From positions 930,001 through 994,000 of the forward strand of contig NC_019791.1 of assembly GCF_000317795.1 (NCBI RefSeq): 64,000 nt of DNA, written 5' to 3'. Shown one piece after another: positions 28,591-38,006 of this stretch. Source of the stretch: Caldisphaera lagunensis DSM 15908 (lineage in GTDB: Archaea; Thermoproteota; Thermoprotei_A; Sulfolobales; Acidilobaceae). The notes under the pieces are model-generated. The model had not been told where the DNA came from, searched no databases, and was given only the letters and a program-made list of their open reading frames with translations. Position 1 is the first letter of the stretch. The number at the start of each line of letters is the position of its first letter. Both the position numbers and the translations under genes were made by a program.

Positions 28591-29451
28591 TCACCTCTTA
28601 AATACCCATTTCATTAGGCCAAATATAGCAAATGGAAGTATAACTGCTGCTGCTATAATTGTAACAATTATTGCCATTGCTGCTGATGCAGAGAAATATT
28701 CTGATATAAACAAATTATAGACATACATAACATAAGTCATTAAAGTCGGTGAAGTTGCGGAACCTCCTAATACAAATGGAATTGTAAACAATCTAAATGA
28801 AAACAAAAATAGTAATGCAGTTGAAATTATAAATCCATTCATAGAATTTGGTATTAAAATTCTAAATAGTATTTTAAAATTACCAGCTTTATCTAATTTA
28901 GCTGCCTCTATAATGGATTTATCAATGCCCATAAATGCTGCTAAATAGAATAGAGCAGCTAAACCGGTATATGCCCATATTTCAATCATAACCATAGAAA
29001 GCAAAGACATATTAGGCGTACCAAGCCAATAGGGGGCTGGTAAGTGCATTAATTTCAATAACCAATCAATCCCAATAGTTGGATTTAAAAGCCATTCCCA
29101 TATCAATGCGCTTGTTGAACTTGCTATTGCTAAAGGGTATATAAAAATTGAAAGATAAATAGATCTTTGTACATTGCTTGGTATAAAATAAAGAAGCCCA
29201 GCTATAAATAAACCTAATAAATTTCCTATAGCTATCAAACCTATTGTAAATACTATTGTATGTGTTGTAGAAATTTTAAAGAAATATTGGGAAAACAAAA
29301 ACTGATAGGTAGATAATCCTACAAACTTTGGCTTATGAACAAGTATTGACCAATTTTGAAAAGACAGCCATAAATTCCACACTACTGTAACTAATAATAG
29401 TCCAGAAAAAAATAGTGTCGGTATTACCATTAGGTATGCCTGTTTCTTCAT
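28591..29451 (-). CDS. Sugar ABC transporter permease, MalF-like
   Basis: A 286-residue permease with six helices and an EAA loop (EAAKLDKAGNFKILFRILIP). Archaeal MalF-like proteins lack the long extra domain of the E. coli protein, as here. ATG after GGGGAG. It sits between the binding-protein gene and the MalG-like gene in one operon. Confidence 0.92.
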   Translation of the reverse strand: MKKQAYLMVIPTLFFSGLLLVTVVWNLWLSFQNWSILVHKPKFVGLSTYQFLFSQYFFKISTTHTIVFTIGLIAIGNLLGLFIAGLLYFIPSNVQRSIYLSIFIYPLAIASSTSALIWEWLLNPTIGIDWLLKLMHLPAPYWLGTPNMSLLSMVMIEIWAYTGLAALFYLAAFMGIDKSIIEAAKLDKAGNFKILFRILIPNSMNGFIISTALLFLFSFRLFTIPFVLGGSATSPTLMTYVMYVYNLFISEYFSASAAMAIIVTIIAAAVILPFAIFGLMKWVFKR

Positions 29452-29533
29452 AATAATTCTCCCCTATATCAAGTTTTGTATAAGCCAAGCTATAAACCTA
29501 TTTATAATAAAAAAAATTTAAAAAATAAAAAAT

Positions 29534-31186
29534 TTACCAAGTATATGAGGGGCATGTATAGTTTGACATATATGTATAAGTTGTTGGGTTAACCCATGGA
29601 GGCAAGTAATCTGCAAATGGTGAACCTTTCATACCTAAGAATCCAAAGCCATTCTGTGCTGCTGTTTGCCACTCGCTGCATTGTTGATGCATTATTGAAG
29701 CGAATTGTGAGTTAAATGTTGAAATATAAGCAGTTCCACCATTTTGTAATGCTAATGCCTGTGATATCATAGCAGAGAAAGTATCTGTAAACAAAGATTC
29801 GTCGCTCGGAGATATAGTGAATGCAGCTGGATCTGTTGCTGAAATATTCTTGAATGTTACGTAATCATACCATTGCGCTGTTGTAGGATAGAAATCTGTA
29901 CCGTTGCTCCAAACTTCTACACCTTTTCCGCTAGACGTCCATATCTCCATTCCATTATATGAATCCCAGAATTTTGCAAATGTTATAGCTAATTGTTCTG
30001 CTGGATTATAAACTGATGGTACAGCTATTGAATCCTCATTAACTACATAGTTACCCCAAGTTCCGGGGAATGGTTGCTCCATAAGTGTTACATTTGTCCA
30101 ATTTGTGTATGGAGGTACAGGCGCATAGGCATTAACATGATACCATATATATGCGTATTCTGTGACCCAATTACCATTTGTCTGGAAGAAAGCATTTCCA
30201 TTAATTATATTAGCTAGCCCAGAAGACCAAGTTCCAGTTTGCCATCCAGAATAGTCATATTTTGTAAGCAACAAAAAGTCATAATCGGTTTGATTTATCA
30301 ATGATTGTATATTAGGATCACTTAAGTTAATAACACCATACATTATTTCATTTAGAATCTTTGCTCCACCATTAGGTCCATATTCCTCAGAGGCTAATCC
30401 TAATAGTATGTTTTCCCATAAATTCAACTGATCCCAACCACCATCGCCACCTGGAACGACCCATATATTTGTTACACCTTTAGATGCTAAGTATTCTGTA
30501 TCATTTACCAATTGTTGCACGGTCATAATTGGATATGATATATTATATTTTCTTAATAATTGAGGATTATAATACAATAATATAGCTCTATGTGCTTCAA
30601 CTGGTAATGAGAACATTGTTCCATTAAACATGCCTGCCAATAATCCCTCTTTAACAGCTAAATTATAAAATCCTGTCTGTTGTGCAATTGGAGTAAAGTT
30701 AACGAAGTCCTTGGCTAATTGCGGCATTACTTCTACATATGACCACATAACTGGAGAATAATGAGCTTGGAACGAATTAGGTGGTTTGTCTGCTTCTATC
30801 ATACCTAATATAACGAATTGTGCTACTGTTCCTCCTGCACCAGGTACTGATGTATAAGATACAGTATATCCAGGATATTCTTTAGAGAAGTTACTTGCTA
30901 TCCATTCTAAACCTGGAGGATCTTCAGGACCCCACCAATTTAAAAATGAAACGGTCGTTACTGGAGCTGTTGTTGTTGATACTGTTGTTGGAACTGATGT
31001 GGTAACTGTTGTTGTGCTAACCGTTGGGACTGATGTTGTGACTGTTGTTACAGTAGGGACTGTCGTTGTAACTGGCTTTTTAGTTGCATAGTAAGCTGCG
31101 ACACCTCCCAAAACTATTACAACAATTACTATACCAATTATCCCGTACAATGCCCCTTTACTTATACCTTTTCCTCTGTCTTTCAA
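29534..31186 (-). CDS. Sugar ABC transporter solute-binding protein
   Basis: A 550-residue extracellular binding protein (family 1 type). The N-terminus has a short basic leader then a hydrophobic helix (GALYGIIGIVIVVIVLGG), like the prepilin-type class III signals of Sulfolobus sugar-binding proteins, followed by a Thr/Val-rich stalk (about 37-78) and the binding domain, which starts with SFLNWWGPEDPPGLEWIASN. The leader and the first stalk residues (AYYATKKP) match those of the unrelated binding protein at 47214. TTG start about 8 nt after AAGGTG. Substrate unknown; galTK next door points to a galactose-containing sugar. Confidence 0.88.
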   Translation of the reverse strand: MKDRGKGISKGALYGIIGIVIVVIVLGGVAAYYATKKPVTTTVPTVTTVTTSVPTVSTTTVTTSVPTTVSTTTAPVTTVSFLNWWGPEDPPGLEWIASNFSKEYPGYTVSYTSVPGAGGTVAQFVILGMIEADKPPNSFQAHYSPVMWSYVEVMPQLAKDFVNFTPIAQQTGFYNLAVKEGLLAGMFNGTMFSLPVEAHRAILLYYNPQLLRKYNISYPIMTVQQLVNDTEYLASKGVTNIWVVPGGDGGWDQLNLWENILLGLASEEYGPNGGAKILNEIMYGVINLSDPNIQSLINQTDYDFLLLTKYDYSGWQTGTWSSGLANIINGNAFFQTNGNWVTEYAYIWYHVNAYAPVPPYTNWTNVTLMEQPFPGTWGNYVVNEDSIAVPSVYNPAEQLAITFAKFWDSYNGMEIWTSSGKGVEVWSNGTDFYPTTAQWYDYVTFKNISATDPAAFTISPSDESLFTDTFSAMISQALALQNGGTAYISTFNSQFASIMHQQCSEWQTAAQNGFGFLGMKGSPFADYLPPWVNPTTYTYMSNYTCPSYTW

Positions 31187-31770
31187 AAGGAATACACCTT
31201 CTCATACTTTTTTTTCTGCTTATTACTATGTAATTTAAAGTTTTTAAGTTTTCATAATTATATAAAAAAATTAAAATATTAACTTTATAAAACATCAGAA
31301 ACTTATTATAATATTAAAATCCCCCTAATATTTGTTATTAATTATATAAATCTATTAAATATATGTTTTATAAATTATTATTTTTAACTTATATGCTATA
31401 TCAAAGGCTTTATTAATAACACCAATAATATAAATAATAAAAGATTGTTTAAATTCAACTATTAGTAATCAATTATCAAATCCTAATTTTCTATACAATA
31501 CTATTATCATTAAACAGATCATTAAATACCATAGATTAAATTATATTAATTTCTTTGACATTTTATTTTAGACTTTTTTGTTGTATACAAACTCAAATTT
31601 CCCTATTTTATATCTAACATTTTTATAACGTTATATCCTCTAAAACTCTTTTATATAACTATATAGAGTTCTTTCATTTACTCTTAATTCATTTATTCTC
31701 AACCATAATCCTAAACTTCTTTCATTTCCCATAGAATTAATATATATTAGAACAAATTATTGCATATATC
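31187..31770. promoter_or_regulatory. Divergent promoter region of sugar transporter and galT
   Basis: 584 nt of AT-rich DNA between two divergent operons. Before galT, a TATA-like AATTAATATATATT (31735-31748) is centred about 29 nt upstream of the ATG at 31771, which lacks a ribosome binding site, so galT is likely leaderless. The long spacing leaves room for regulatory sites, but I see no clear operator palindrome. Confidence 0.55.
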
Positions 31771-32766
31771 ATGGCGAGAGACTTGAGAGAGCTTAGATAT
31801 AATCCAATAACTGGCCAATGGATTATGGTATCTTCTGTAAGGAGGGAAAGGAGATGGAGACCAACGAATTACTGTCCATTTTGTCCCGGAGCAGAAGAAA
31901 CTGGATATGGATGGGATACGTTAGTTTTACTAAATAAATTTGCAGTCCTAAGCTTTGAATCTGAAGATGTAAAGAGCAAAGGATTCTATAGAAAAACAAA
32001 AGCTAATGGGGAATGTGGGGTTATTATAGAAACACCTATTCATGATATTAAAGATTTGGATGAATTTTCAATAGAGCAATTGGTTAAAGTCATTAAGCAA
32101 TGGATAAATATAACAGAAAAATATATCAAAGATAAGAGAATAATATATTTAATGATATTCAGAAATAAAGGTGAAGAAATAGGGGTTAGTTTAACACATC
32201 CTCACGGGCAATATTATGCTATGCCTTTTATTCCGCTAAGGATAAGAAACATGATACAAAATTCCAGAAATTACTTTAAAAGATATAATGAATGTATATT
32301 TTGCAAGATTATAAAAGAGGAAGCAAGAGAAAAGGTTAGAGTAATTTATGAAAATCAAAACTTTATAACTTTTTTACCATATTATGCAAGTTGGCCGTTT
32401 GAATTGCACATATATCCAAAAAATCATTTACAATATATAACTCAATTAAATGAAGACCAAATTATTGATTTTGCTGATGCATTAAAATTGTCCTTAAGTG
32501 TTTTAAACAACTTATTTAACAGAGAAATGCCATATTCGTTTGCTTTAATACAAGCACCTTTGAGGGGAAATTATCATGATATATTCCATATGCATTTAGA
32601 AATATACCCGATACTTAGAGATAAGGATAAAATAAAATATGCAGCGGGAATAGAAATGAGCACTTGGGATTTCACATATGATGGAGTACCTGAAGAAAAT
32701 GCAAAAATGCTTAAGGAAACATGCAAAAAAATTAATAAACCATATAAAGGCAAATGTGTAGATTGA
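31771..32766 (+). CDS. galT: Galactose-1-phosphate uridylyltransferase
   Basis: GalT exchanges UMP between UDP-glucose and galactose-1-phosphate in the Leloir pathway. The 331-residue HIT-superfamily protein shows the N-terminal RYNPITGQWIMVSS, the zinc-site NYCPFCPG, THPHGQ with the active-site region, CIFCKI (second CxxC), and the late HMHLEIYP. It heads a two-gene operon with galK, 9 nt apart. Start ATG is about 29 nt from a TATA box. Confidence 0.93.
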   Translation: MARDLRELRYNPITGQWIMVSSVRRERRWRPTNYCPFCPGAEETGYGWDTLVLLNKFAVLSFESEDVKSKGFYRKTKANGECGVIIETPIHDIKDLDEFSIEQLVKVIKQWINITEKYIKDKRIIYLMIFRNKGEEIGVSLTHPHGQYYAMPFIPLRIRNMIQNSRNYFKRYNECIFCKIIKEEAREKVRVIYENQNFITFLPYYASWPFELHIYPKNHLQYITQLNEDQIIDFADALKLSLSVLNNLFNREMPYSFALIQAPLRGNYHDIFHMHLEIYPILRDKDKIKYAAGIEMSTWDFTYDGVPEENAKMLKETCKKINKPYKGKCVD

Positions 32767-32775
32767 GGTGAAAAA

Positions 32776-33840
32776 ATGCCAAAGGTATTTTCTCCTGGAA
32801 GAGTAAATATAATAGGAGAGCATACAGATTATTCTTTTGGATATGTTATGCCTATGGCAATAAATTTGGGGAATTATTTTGAATATATTCCTTATAATAA
32901 AATTAAAATTCGTTCTGATGCATATAATGAAGAAATAGAATTAGATTTAAGTGAAGTTAATAAAAAACAAAACAAATGGATTGATTATGTATTAGGTATA
33001 TACAATGCGCTTTATAAAATTAACCTAAAACCTGGAGGTATTAATGGAAGAATATATGGTAACTTACCTATAAGCTCTGGGTTAAGCTCTAGTGCAAGTA
33101 TTGAATTGGCAATAATTACTGCGTTAAACTATACATACAAATTAAACCTAGATAAAATCCAAATGGCTTTGATAGGAAAAAAGGCAGAAAATGAATTTGT
33201 TGGCGTTCCTTCTGGGATACTAGATCAATTTGCAATAGAATTCGGGAAAAGAGGTTATACAATTTTTTTGGATACAGAAAATTTATTCTATGAATACATA
33301 CCATTTCCAATGGATATATCAATAATAGTTTATAATACTGGTGTAAAGAGAGAACTTGCAAAAACTGAATATACAGAAAGGAAGAGAATTGTTGAAGAAA
33401 GCTTAAAATATCTTAATAAAAAATCATCTAAGGAAATAACAGAAAAAGAATTAGAGAAATTAAACAGCTTATATAAGAAAAGGATGGGATATATAATAAG
33501 AGAAAATAGAAGAGTATTAATTGCAAGAGATGCCCTGAAAGAAAATAATCTTGATTTGCTAGGAAAAATTCTTGTAGAATCACACAAAGATATAGCTGAA
33601 AACTATGAAGTTAGCAGTAAAGAGCTTGACTTTATAGTAAATAGGGCAGTAAAATATGGTGCTCTTGGTGCTAGATTAACTGGAGCAGGATTTGGGGGGT
33701 CTGCAATAATATTGGCATATAAAGATAAGGCTGAAATTATTGCTAATAATATACATAGTGAATATATCAGGGAATTCAAATATAATTCTTTCTATAACAT
33801 AGTTGAAAGCAACGATGGATCTATGGTTGTAGAAAAATAA
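32776..33840 (+). CDS. galK: Galactokinase
   Basis: GalK phosphorylates galactose with ATP. The 354-residue GHMP kinase has the galactokinase signature GRVNIIGEHTDYSFGYVMPM, the phosphate loop LPISSGLSSSASIE and the third motif LTGAGFGGSAI. ATG after GGTGA, 9 nt beyond galT. No epimerase (galE) is visible in the window; the rfb operon draws on the same glucose-1-phosphate pool. Confidence 0.94.
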   Translation: MPKVFSPGRVNIIGEHTDYSFGYVMPMAINLGNYFEYIPYNKIKIRSDAYNEEIELDLSEVNKKQNKWIDYVLGIYNALYKINLKPGGINGRIYGNLPISSGLSSSASIELAIITALNYTYKLNLDKIQMALIGKKAENEFVGVPSGILDQFAIEFGKRGYTIFLDTENLFYEYIPFPMDISIIVYNTGVKRELAKTEYTERKRIVEESLKYLNKKSSKEITEKELEKLNSLYKKRMGYIIRENRRVLIARDALKENNLDLLGKILVESHKDIAENYEVSSKELDFIVNRAVKYGALGARLTGAGFGGSAIILAYKDKAEIIANNIHSEYIREFKYNSFYNIVESNDGSMVVEK

Positions 33841-33979
33841 AGCAATATTAATTGATGCATAATATTTCAAATTTTTAATATTTATAAATAATATTAATTT
33901 ATTATTTAATTATCTTTTTATTAAAGTCTTTAAACCGTAATTTATATGTATATATTGAAATATTAGGGGGAAATAATTA

Positions 33980-35068
33980 ATGGCAAAAGTTATCCTAAAG
34001 GAGCTCACGAAGATTTTTAAGAAAGGAAAAGCATTAATATATGCTGCAAACAAGGTTTCTCTAGAGGTAAATGATGGAGAGTCTTTTGGTATACTAGGCC
34101 CTAGCGGAGGAGGAAAAACTACACTTCTAAGGCTTATCGCTGGGTTAGAGGTACCTACAGATGGATACATATATTTTGACAATGTAATGGTTTCTGCACC
34201 TAATAAAGTTATAATAGATCCAGCTGATAGAGGAATAGCAATGGTTTTCCAGAACTGGGCCCTCTATCCAAACATGACAATTTTTGATAATATAGCATTT
34301 CCCCTAAGAAATCAAAAAGTACCTAAAGCAGAAATAAGTAAAAAAGTAAATGAAGTTGCAGAGATCTTAAATATAAAGAATGTATTAGACCATTATCCAA
34401 GAGAAGTTTCTGGAGGTCAAATGCAAAGAGCTGCTTTAGCAAGGGCTTTAGTAAAAAATCCTAAATTATTACTCCTAGACGAGCCTTTCAGTAACCTAGA
34501 TGCACAAATAAGAGATAGTGCAAGGGCTTTAGTAAAAAAGATCCAGAAAGAATTAAAGCTAACAACTATAATTGTTTCTCATGATCCAGCAGATATATTC
34601 TCTATTGCTGAACAAGTAGGAGTAATTTTTAATGGCATTTTGGTTCAAAAGGGGAATGCTTCTGAAATCTATGATAACCCAGTAAATGTAACAGTTTCAC
34701 GTTTATTAGGTGATATAAACATTATTAAAGCAGAAATAAATAATAACGCAATTAATCTAGGAAATATTATAATTCCAATAAACAATAGAAAAATAGAAAA
34801 ACAAGTTGTATATATAGGAATTAGACCTGAGGATATTAGAATATCAGATTCTAATGAGATTCCTGAGTTTGTAAATGTAGGTAAAGTTAAGGTTAAAGTT
34901 ACAAGCTATGTGGCAGGTATATTTAAGGCCGTTGTTAGTCCAATTAATGATGAATCTATTGAGTTTGACGTAAACACGGAAAGACATATAAAGGCGGGAA
35001 CTGAGATGAATTTGTTTGTTAGAACAAACAAAATAAAGATATTTGATGAAAAAGGAAATAAGATCTAA
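33980..35068 (+). CDS. Sugar ABC transporter ATPase, MalK/UgpC type
   Basis: A 362-residue ATPase with Walker A GPSGGGKTTLL, Q-loop VFQNWALYPNMT, signature VSGGQMQRAALARAL, Walker B LLLLDEPFSN, the H-loop VSHDPAD, and a C-terminal TOBE/OB regulatory region (about 245-360) as in MalK-like proteins. ATG after AGGGGG. It lies downstream of galK with its own promoter region (33841-33979) and probably powers the MalFG-like permeases encoded on the other side of galTK. Confidence 0.93.
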   Translation: MAKVILKELTKIFKKGKALIYAANKVSLEVNDGESFGILGPSGGGKTTLLRLIAGLEVPTDGYIYFDNVMVSAPNKVIIDPADRGIAMVFQNWALYPNMTIFDNIAFPLRNQKVPKAEISKKVNEVAEILNIKNVLDHYPREVSGGQMQRAALARALVKNPKLLLLDEPFSNLDAQIRDSARALVKKIQKELKLTTIIVSHDPADIFSIAEQVGVIFNGILVQKGNASEIYDNPVNVTVSRLLGDINIIKAEINNNAINLGNIIIPINNRKIEKQVVYIGIRPEDIRISDSNEIPEFVNVGKVKVKVTSYVAGIFKAVVSPINDESIEFDVNTERHIKAGTEMNLFVRTNKIKIFDEKGNKI

Positions 35069-36142
35069 TCGTATAAAATTTTTAAATAAAATTTTAAAAA
35101 TTATTATACCCTAAAACAAGCTTTGAGGGAAAATTTTTGAGACATAATAGGTAATTCTAGCATAAATAGAACATCGATAATAAAACGATTATTTTTTTTC
35201 AGAGGCAAGGATAAAGAGAAATAAAATAGAATTGGTATTTTAAATAATGAAGTCTTGCTATTAATGGGAGATTAGTAAAGTATTTTTCTTTATTTCTCGT
35301 TTGGGAACAGATATTATGAGTAATGCAAGAATTAGGGTTAAAATTCCTATAACAATTCCTCATAAACACATCCATACTAGCCTTATTATATAGATTATGA
35401 AAATGGATCGAGATCTGTTCTATCATGGAAAGAAAATAAAATAAAGAGGATCTTGTTGAGAAATTTCATGGAGAATAGTATGAAAAACTAAAGGAAATAT
35501 GTTTAAAGCCTTAACAGAAGATTGCTACAAAAATATATACTATTTTCGAATATAAGGATTGGTTAAAAATCCTAATCTTGATAGATTCCCCCTTGTAAAA
35601 ACTGTTATATTACTAGATGATAAATATCTCATAATATAAAATTTACTTTAAAGATAAAAATTATCGATAAAATATGTGAAGGAATTATAAATTAGTGTTA
35701 TCCTATAAATATTGATTTTTATAAGGAATTGGGAAACGAAGGAAGATTGACAGTAACTCGATTTTATCTAAGAAGCTAATAATATACCAAGCTAGTATAA
35801 TAAAAAATTTGAATAATATTGCTCATAAAAACTGTGATTTATTTGATATTGTTGATAAAAATCTATTAATAATTTCTTACTCTTCAAAATAATGTTAATA
35901 TTTGCAAATTGTAAGCAATAGGATTTTTTAATAGTAAAAATTAGAAAAATGAGAGGTGAAACATTTTAATTATGAAAACTTTAAAGATAATCTCCATAAA
36001 AGATCTAAATACAGTTTGAAATTGAAAAAGTATTGTGATAATTACAAAATAATAAAGGTTTTTGTATAGTTTTAAGGATCGACATTAATATTTTATCTTA
36101 TTTTTTCAATTAATCTTTTAAATCTTACTATTAATATTAATA
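35069..36142. other. Gene-free region with decayed frames
   Basis: Over 1 kb without an intact gene. On the minus strand around 35300-35400 a hydrophobic stretch (GIVIGILTLILALLIISVPK) suggests a lost membrane-protein N-terminus. On the plus strand around 35730-35900 short open pieces occur, with stops. No mobile-element end is visible. The final 30 nt hold the GT2 promoter. Confidence 0.45.
36114..36123 (+). promoter_or_regulatory. TATA box for leaderless GT2
   Basis: CTTTTAAATC is centred about 24 nt before the ATG at 36143, with no ribosome binding site between. This fits a leaderless crenarchaeal transcript. The broken twin at 19751 has a different upstream sequence, so the duplication covers only the coding part. 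Confidence 0.5.
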
Positions 36143-37393
36143 ATGGCGTATAGTATGGAATATCCAAAAATTTCGGTCATAGTTACTGCTCATAATAGAA
36201 AGAAATATTTACCATATGCTTTGCAAAGTTTAGAAAAACAAACCTTAGATAAGGATAAGTTTGAAGTAATTGTTATAAAAAATTTTGAAGATCAATTATC
36301 TGATAAAATAATAGAAAGAAATAATTGGAAAAATATAGTAATAGAAGAGAACAATACATTAGGAGAAAAACTTAGTTTAGGTATAGACGAATCTAAAGGA
36401 GATATAATAACCTTTTTGGAAGATGATGATATGTATAAACCAGAAAGGCTAATGTATATATATAAAAGCTTTCAAAAAATTAAAAACCTAATATATATAA
36501 GTAATGATGTTGATGTAATTGATGAAAACAACAATATAATAGATAAAAAATTTTTTGCCATTAAACCTTCATTTAACATAATAATGAAAAGTGATGATCC
36601 CAGATGGGAAAAAATTATTGCAAAATATGAAATTTATAGTAATAATAGTTCCATTGCTGTAAATAGAAATATAGCTGAAAATATTAAAGGTCTAAAAGGG
36701 GGTATGATTGATTTGGCTATTATGGCAATATCATCATTTAGTGAAGGTCTTTTATTCTATACGAGTAAAAGGTTAACATACTATAGAGTACATATTAATA
36801 AAAATGTATTAAAAAATCAAAATAGCTATGAACAATTATATAATACAAATACGTCATTTACCTTTTTAGCAAATTATCAATCTTTTCAAACAGATATTTC
36901 ATTTTTTAAAAAATTTCAAAGTAATTGTGAAAAATCATCAAATGTGTTTTGCGAGAAATTAGCATTTGATTATTTAGCCAACATAAGAGCTTTAAATCTT
37001 GATAGTAAACAATTAAAATTACCTATTTCTCAATGGAGATTATTAAAATTTTCTCTATTAGGTTCAATTTTATCTAATACTAGCCTATTTAACATGTTTA
37101 TAAATCTTGCAACATTATCTTTTTTTGTATTTAATAAGAATTTACCTTCGAGACTTAGTTTATTCATAACAAATATTAAAGATAAGATTAATAAATATCT
37201 TGATGATGAAGATAAACTAATCCTATATACAATAAAAAAGAATAGAGGGATTATGGATATAAATGAAATAATGATTAAAACAAATATTAATAAAAATAAA
37301 TTGAATAGAAAACTATCTAAACTTATTGATTTAGGATATTTAGAAAAAGTCTCTTTTTTGAAAGCAGAAGTATACAAAATAAAGTCTAGCTAA
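36143..37393 (+). CDS. Family 2 glycosyltransferase (intact twin)
   Basis: A 416-residue protein with a GT-A domain at the N-terminus (ISVIVTAHNRKKYLPYALQS, donor-site FLEDDDMYKPERLMYI), a middle helical region, two weak hydrophobic segments near 285-320, and a C-terminal segment of about 65 residues that looks like a small winged-helix domain (IMDINEIMIKTNINKNKLNR, then KLIDLGYLEKV). This last part is unusual for a GT2 enzyme. The gene at 19751 is a broken, near-identical copy. Acceptor and sugar are unknown. Confidence 0.78.
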   Translation: MAYSMEYPKISVIVTAHNRKKYLPYALQSLEKQTLDKDKFEVIVIKNFEDQLSDKIIERNNWKNIVIEENNTLGEKLSLGIDESKGDIITFLEDDDMYKPERLMYIYKSFQKIKNLIYISNDVDVIDENNNIIDKKFFAIKPSFNIIMKSDDPRWEKIIAKYEIYSNNSSIAVNRNIAENIKGLKGGMIDLAIMAISSFSEGLLFYTSKRLTYYRVHINKNVLKNQNSYEQLYNTNTSFTFLANYQSFQTDISFFKKFQSNCEKSSNVFCEKLAFDYLANIRALNLDSKQLKLPISQWRLLKFSLLGSILSNTSLFNMFINLATLSFFVFNKNLPSRLSLFITNIKDKINKYLDDEDKLILYTIKKNRGIMDINEIMIKTNINKNKLNRKLSKLIDLGYLEKVSFLKAEVYKIKSS

Positions 37394-38006
37394 TTTGATT
37401 GTATTATTAAAAAATATATTTGTATAATCAAAAATATTTAGTAACTTTCTTTCTAAATCTTAATAGATTAAACCTATTTAGTTATTTATTATTTAATTTA
37501 GTCATATCAAAACAATCATAATTAATAAGTATTTTTAAGGATAATTGATAAAGTATTTTTTATAAAATTAACCTATAGTATAAGATTATATTAGATTAAT
37601 TTCTAAAAATTTTTAATTAATGGAAAAAATCGAAAGACACGAATAATCCATGCACTAAAATTAAATGATATAGTTATATGTCAAGTAAATTTCCATATTA
37701 AGTTTTTATATTATTAAATTAATATGATTTTAAAAATTGTAATACAATTCTAAGAATGATATAACTGACAAACTAATATGCAATACAATTATTAATTAAA
37801 TTTATTAATAGCACAAAATTTAATGAACTTCTAAAATCATTGCCAGATAATGTATTTTCATGTTTTACCGTTTATTTAGCATTAAAAATATTATATCCAA
37901 GTTCCTGTTTGCTATCCTGAATAATCGTATTTTGTAAGCAGTAAAAGTCATTAGAGACAAATAAACTTTTAAGCTAAAACATATTATTGAAAGAATAGGA
38001 GCAAAA
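37394..38006. other. AT-rich region with a fossil of a binding-protein gene
   Basis: No intact gene. Positions 37897-37951 are a relic of a sugar-binding-protein gene (described separately). The rest is AT-rich with no feature I can support. Confidence 0.5.
37897..37951 (-). pseudogene. Fossil fragment of an ABC sugar-binding-protein gene
   Basis: This 55-nt piece matches 30227-30282, inside the sugar-binding-protein gene, at about 48 of 56 aligned positions with one gap, in the same strand sense. The matching part of the intact gene encodes LLLTKYDYSGWQTGTW. The gap puts the fossil out of frame, so it is what remains of a second copy or paralogue. Confidence 0.65.
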
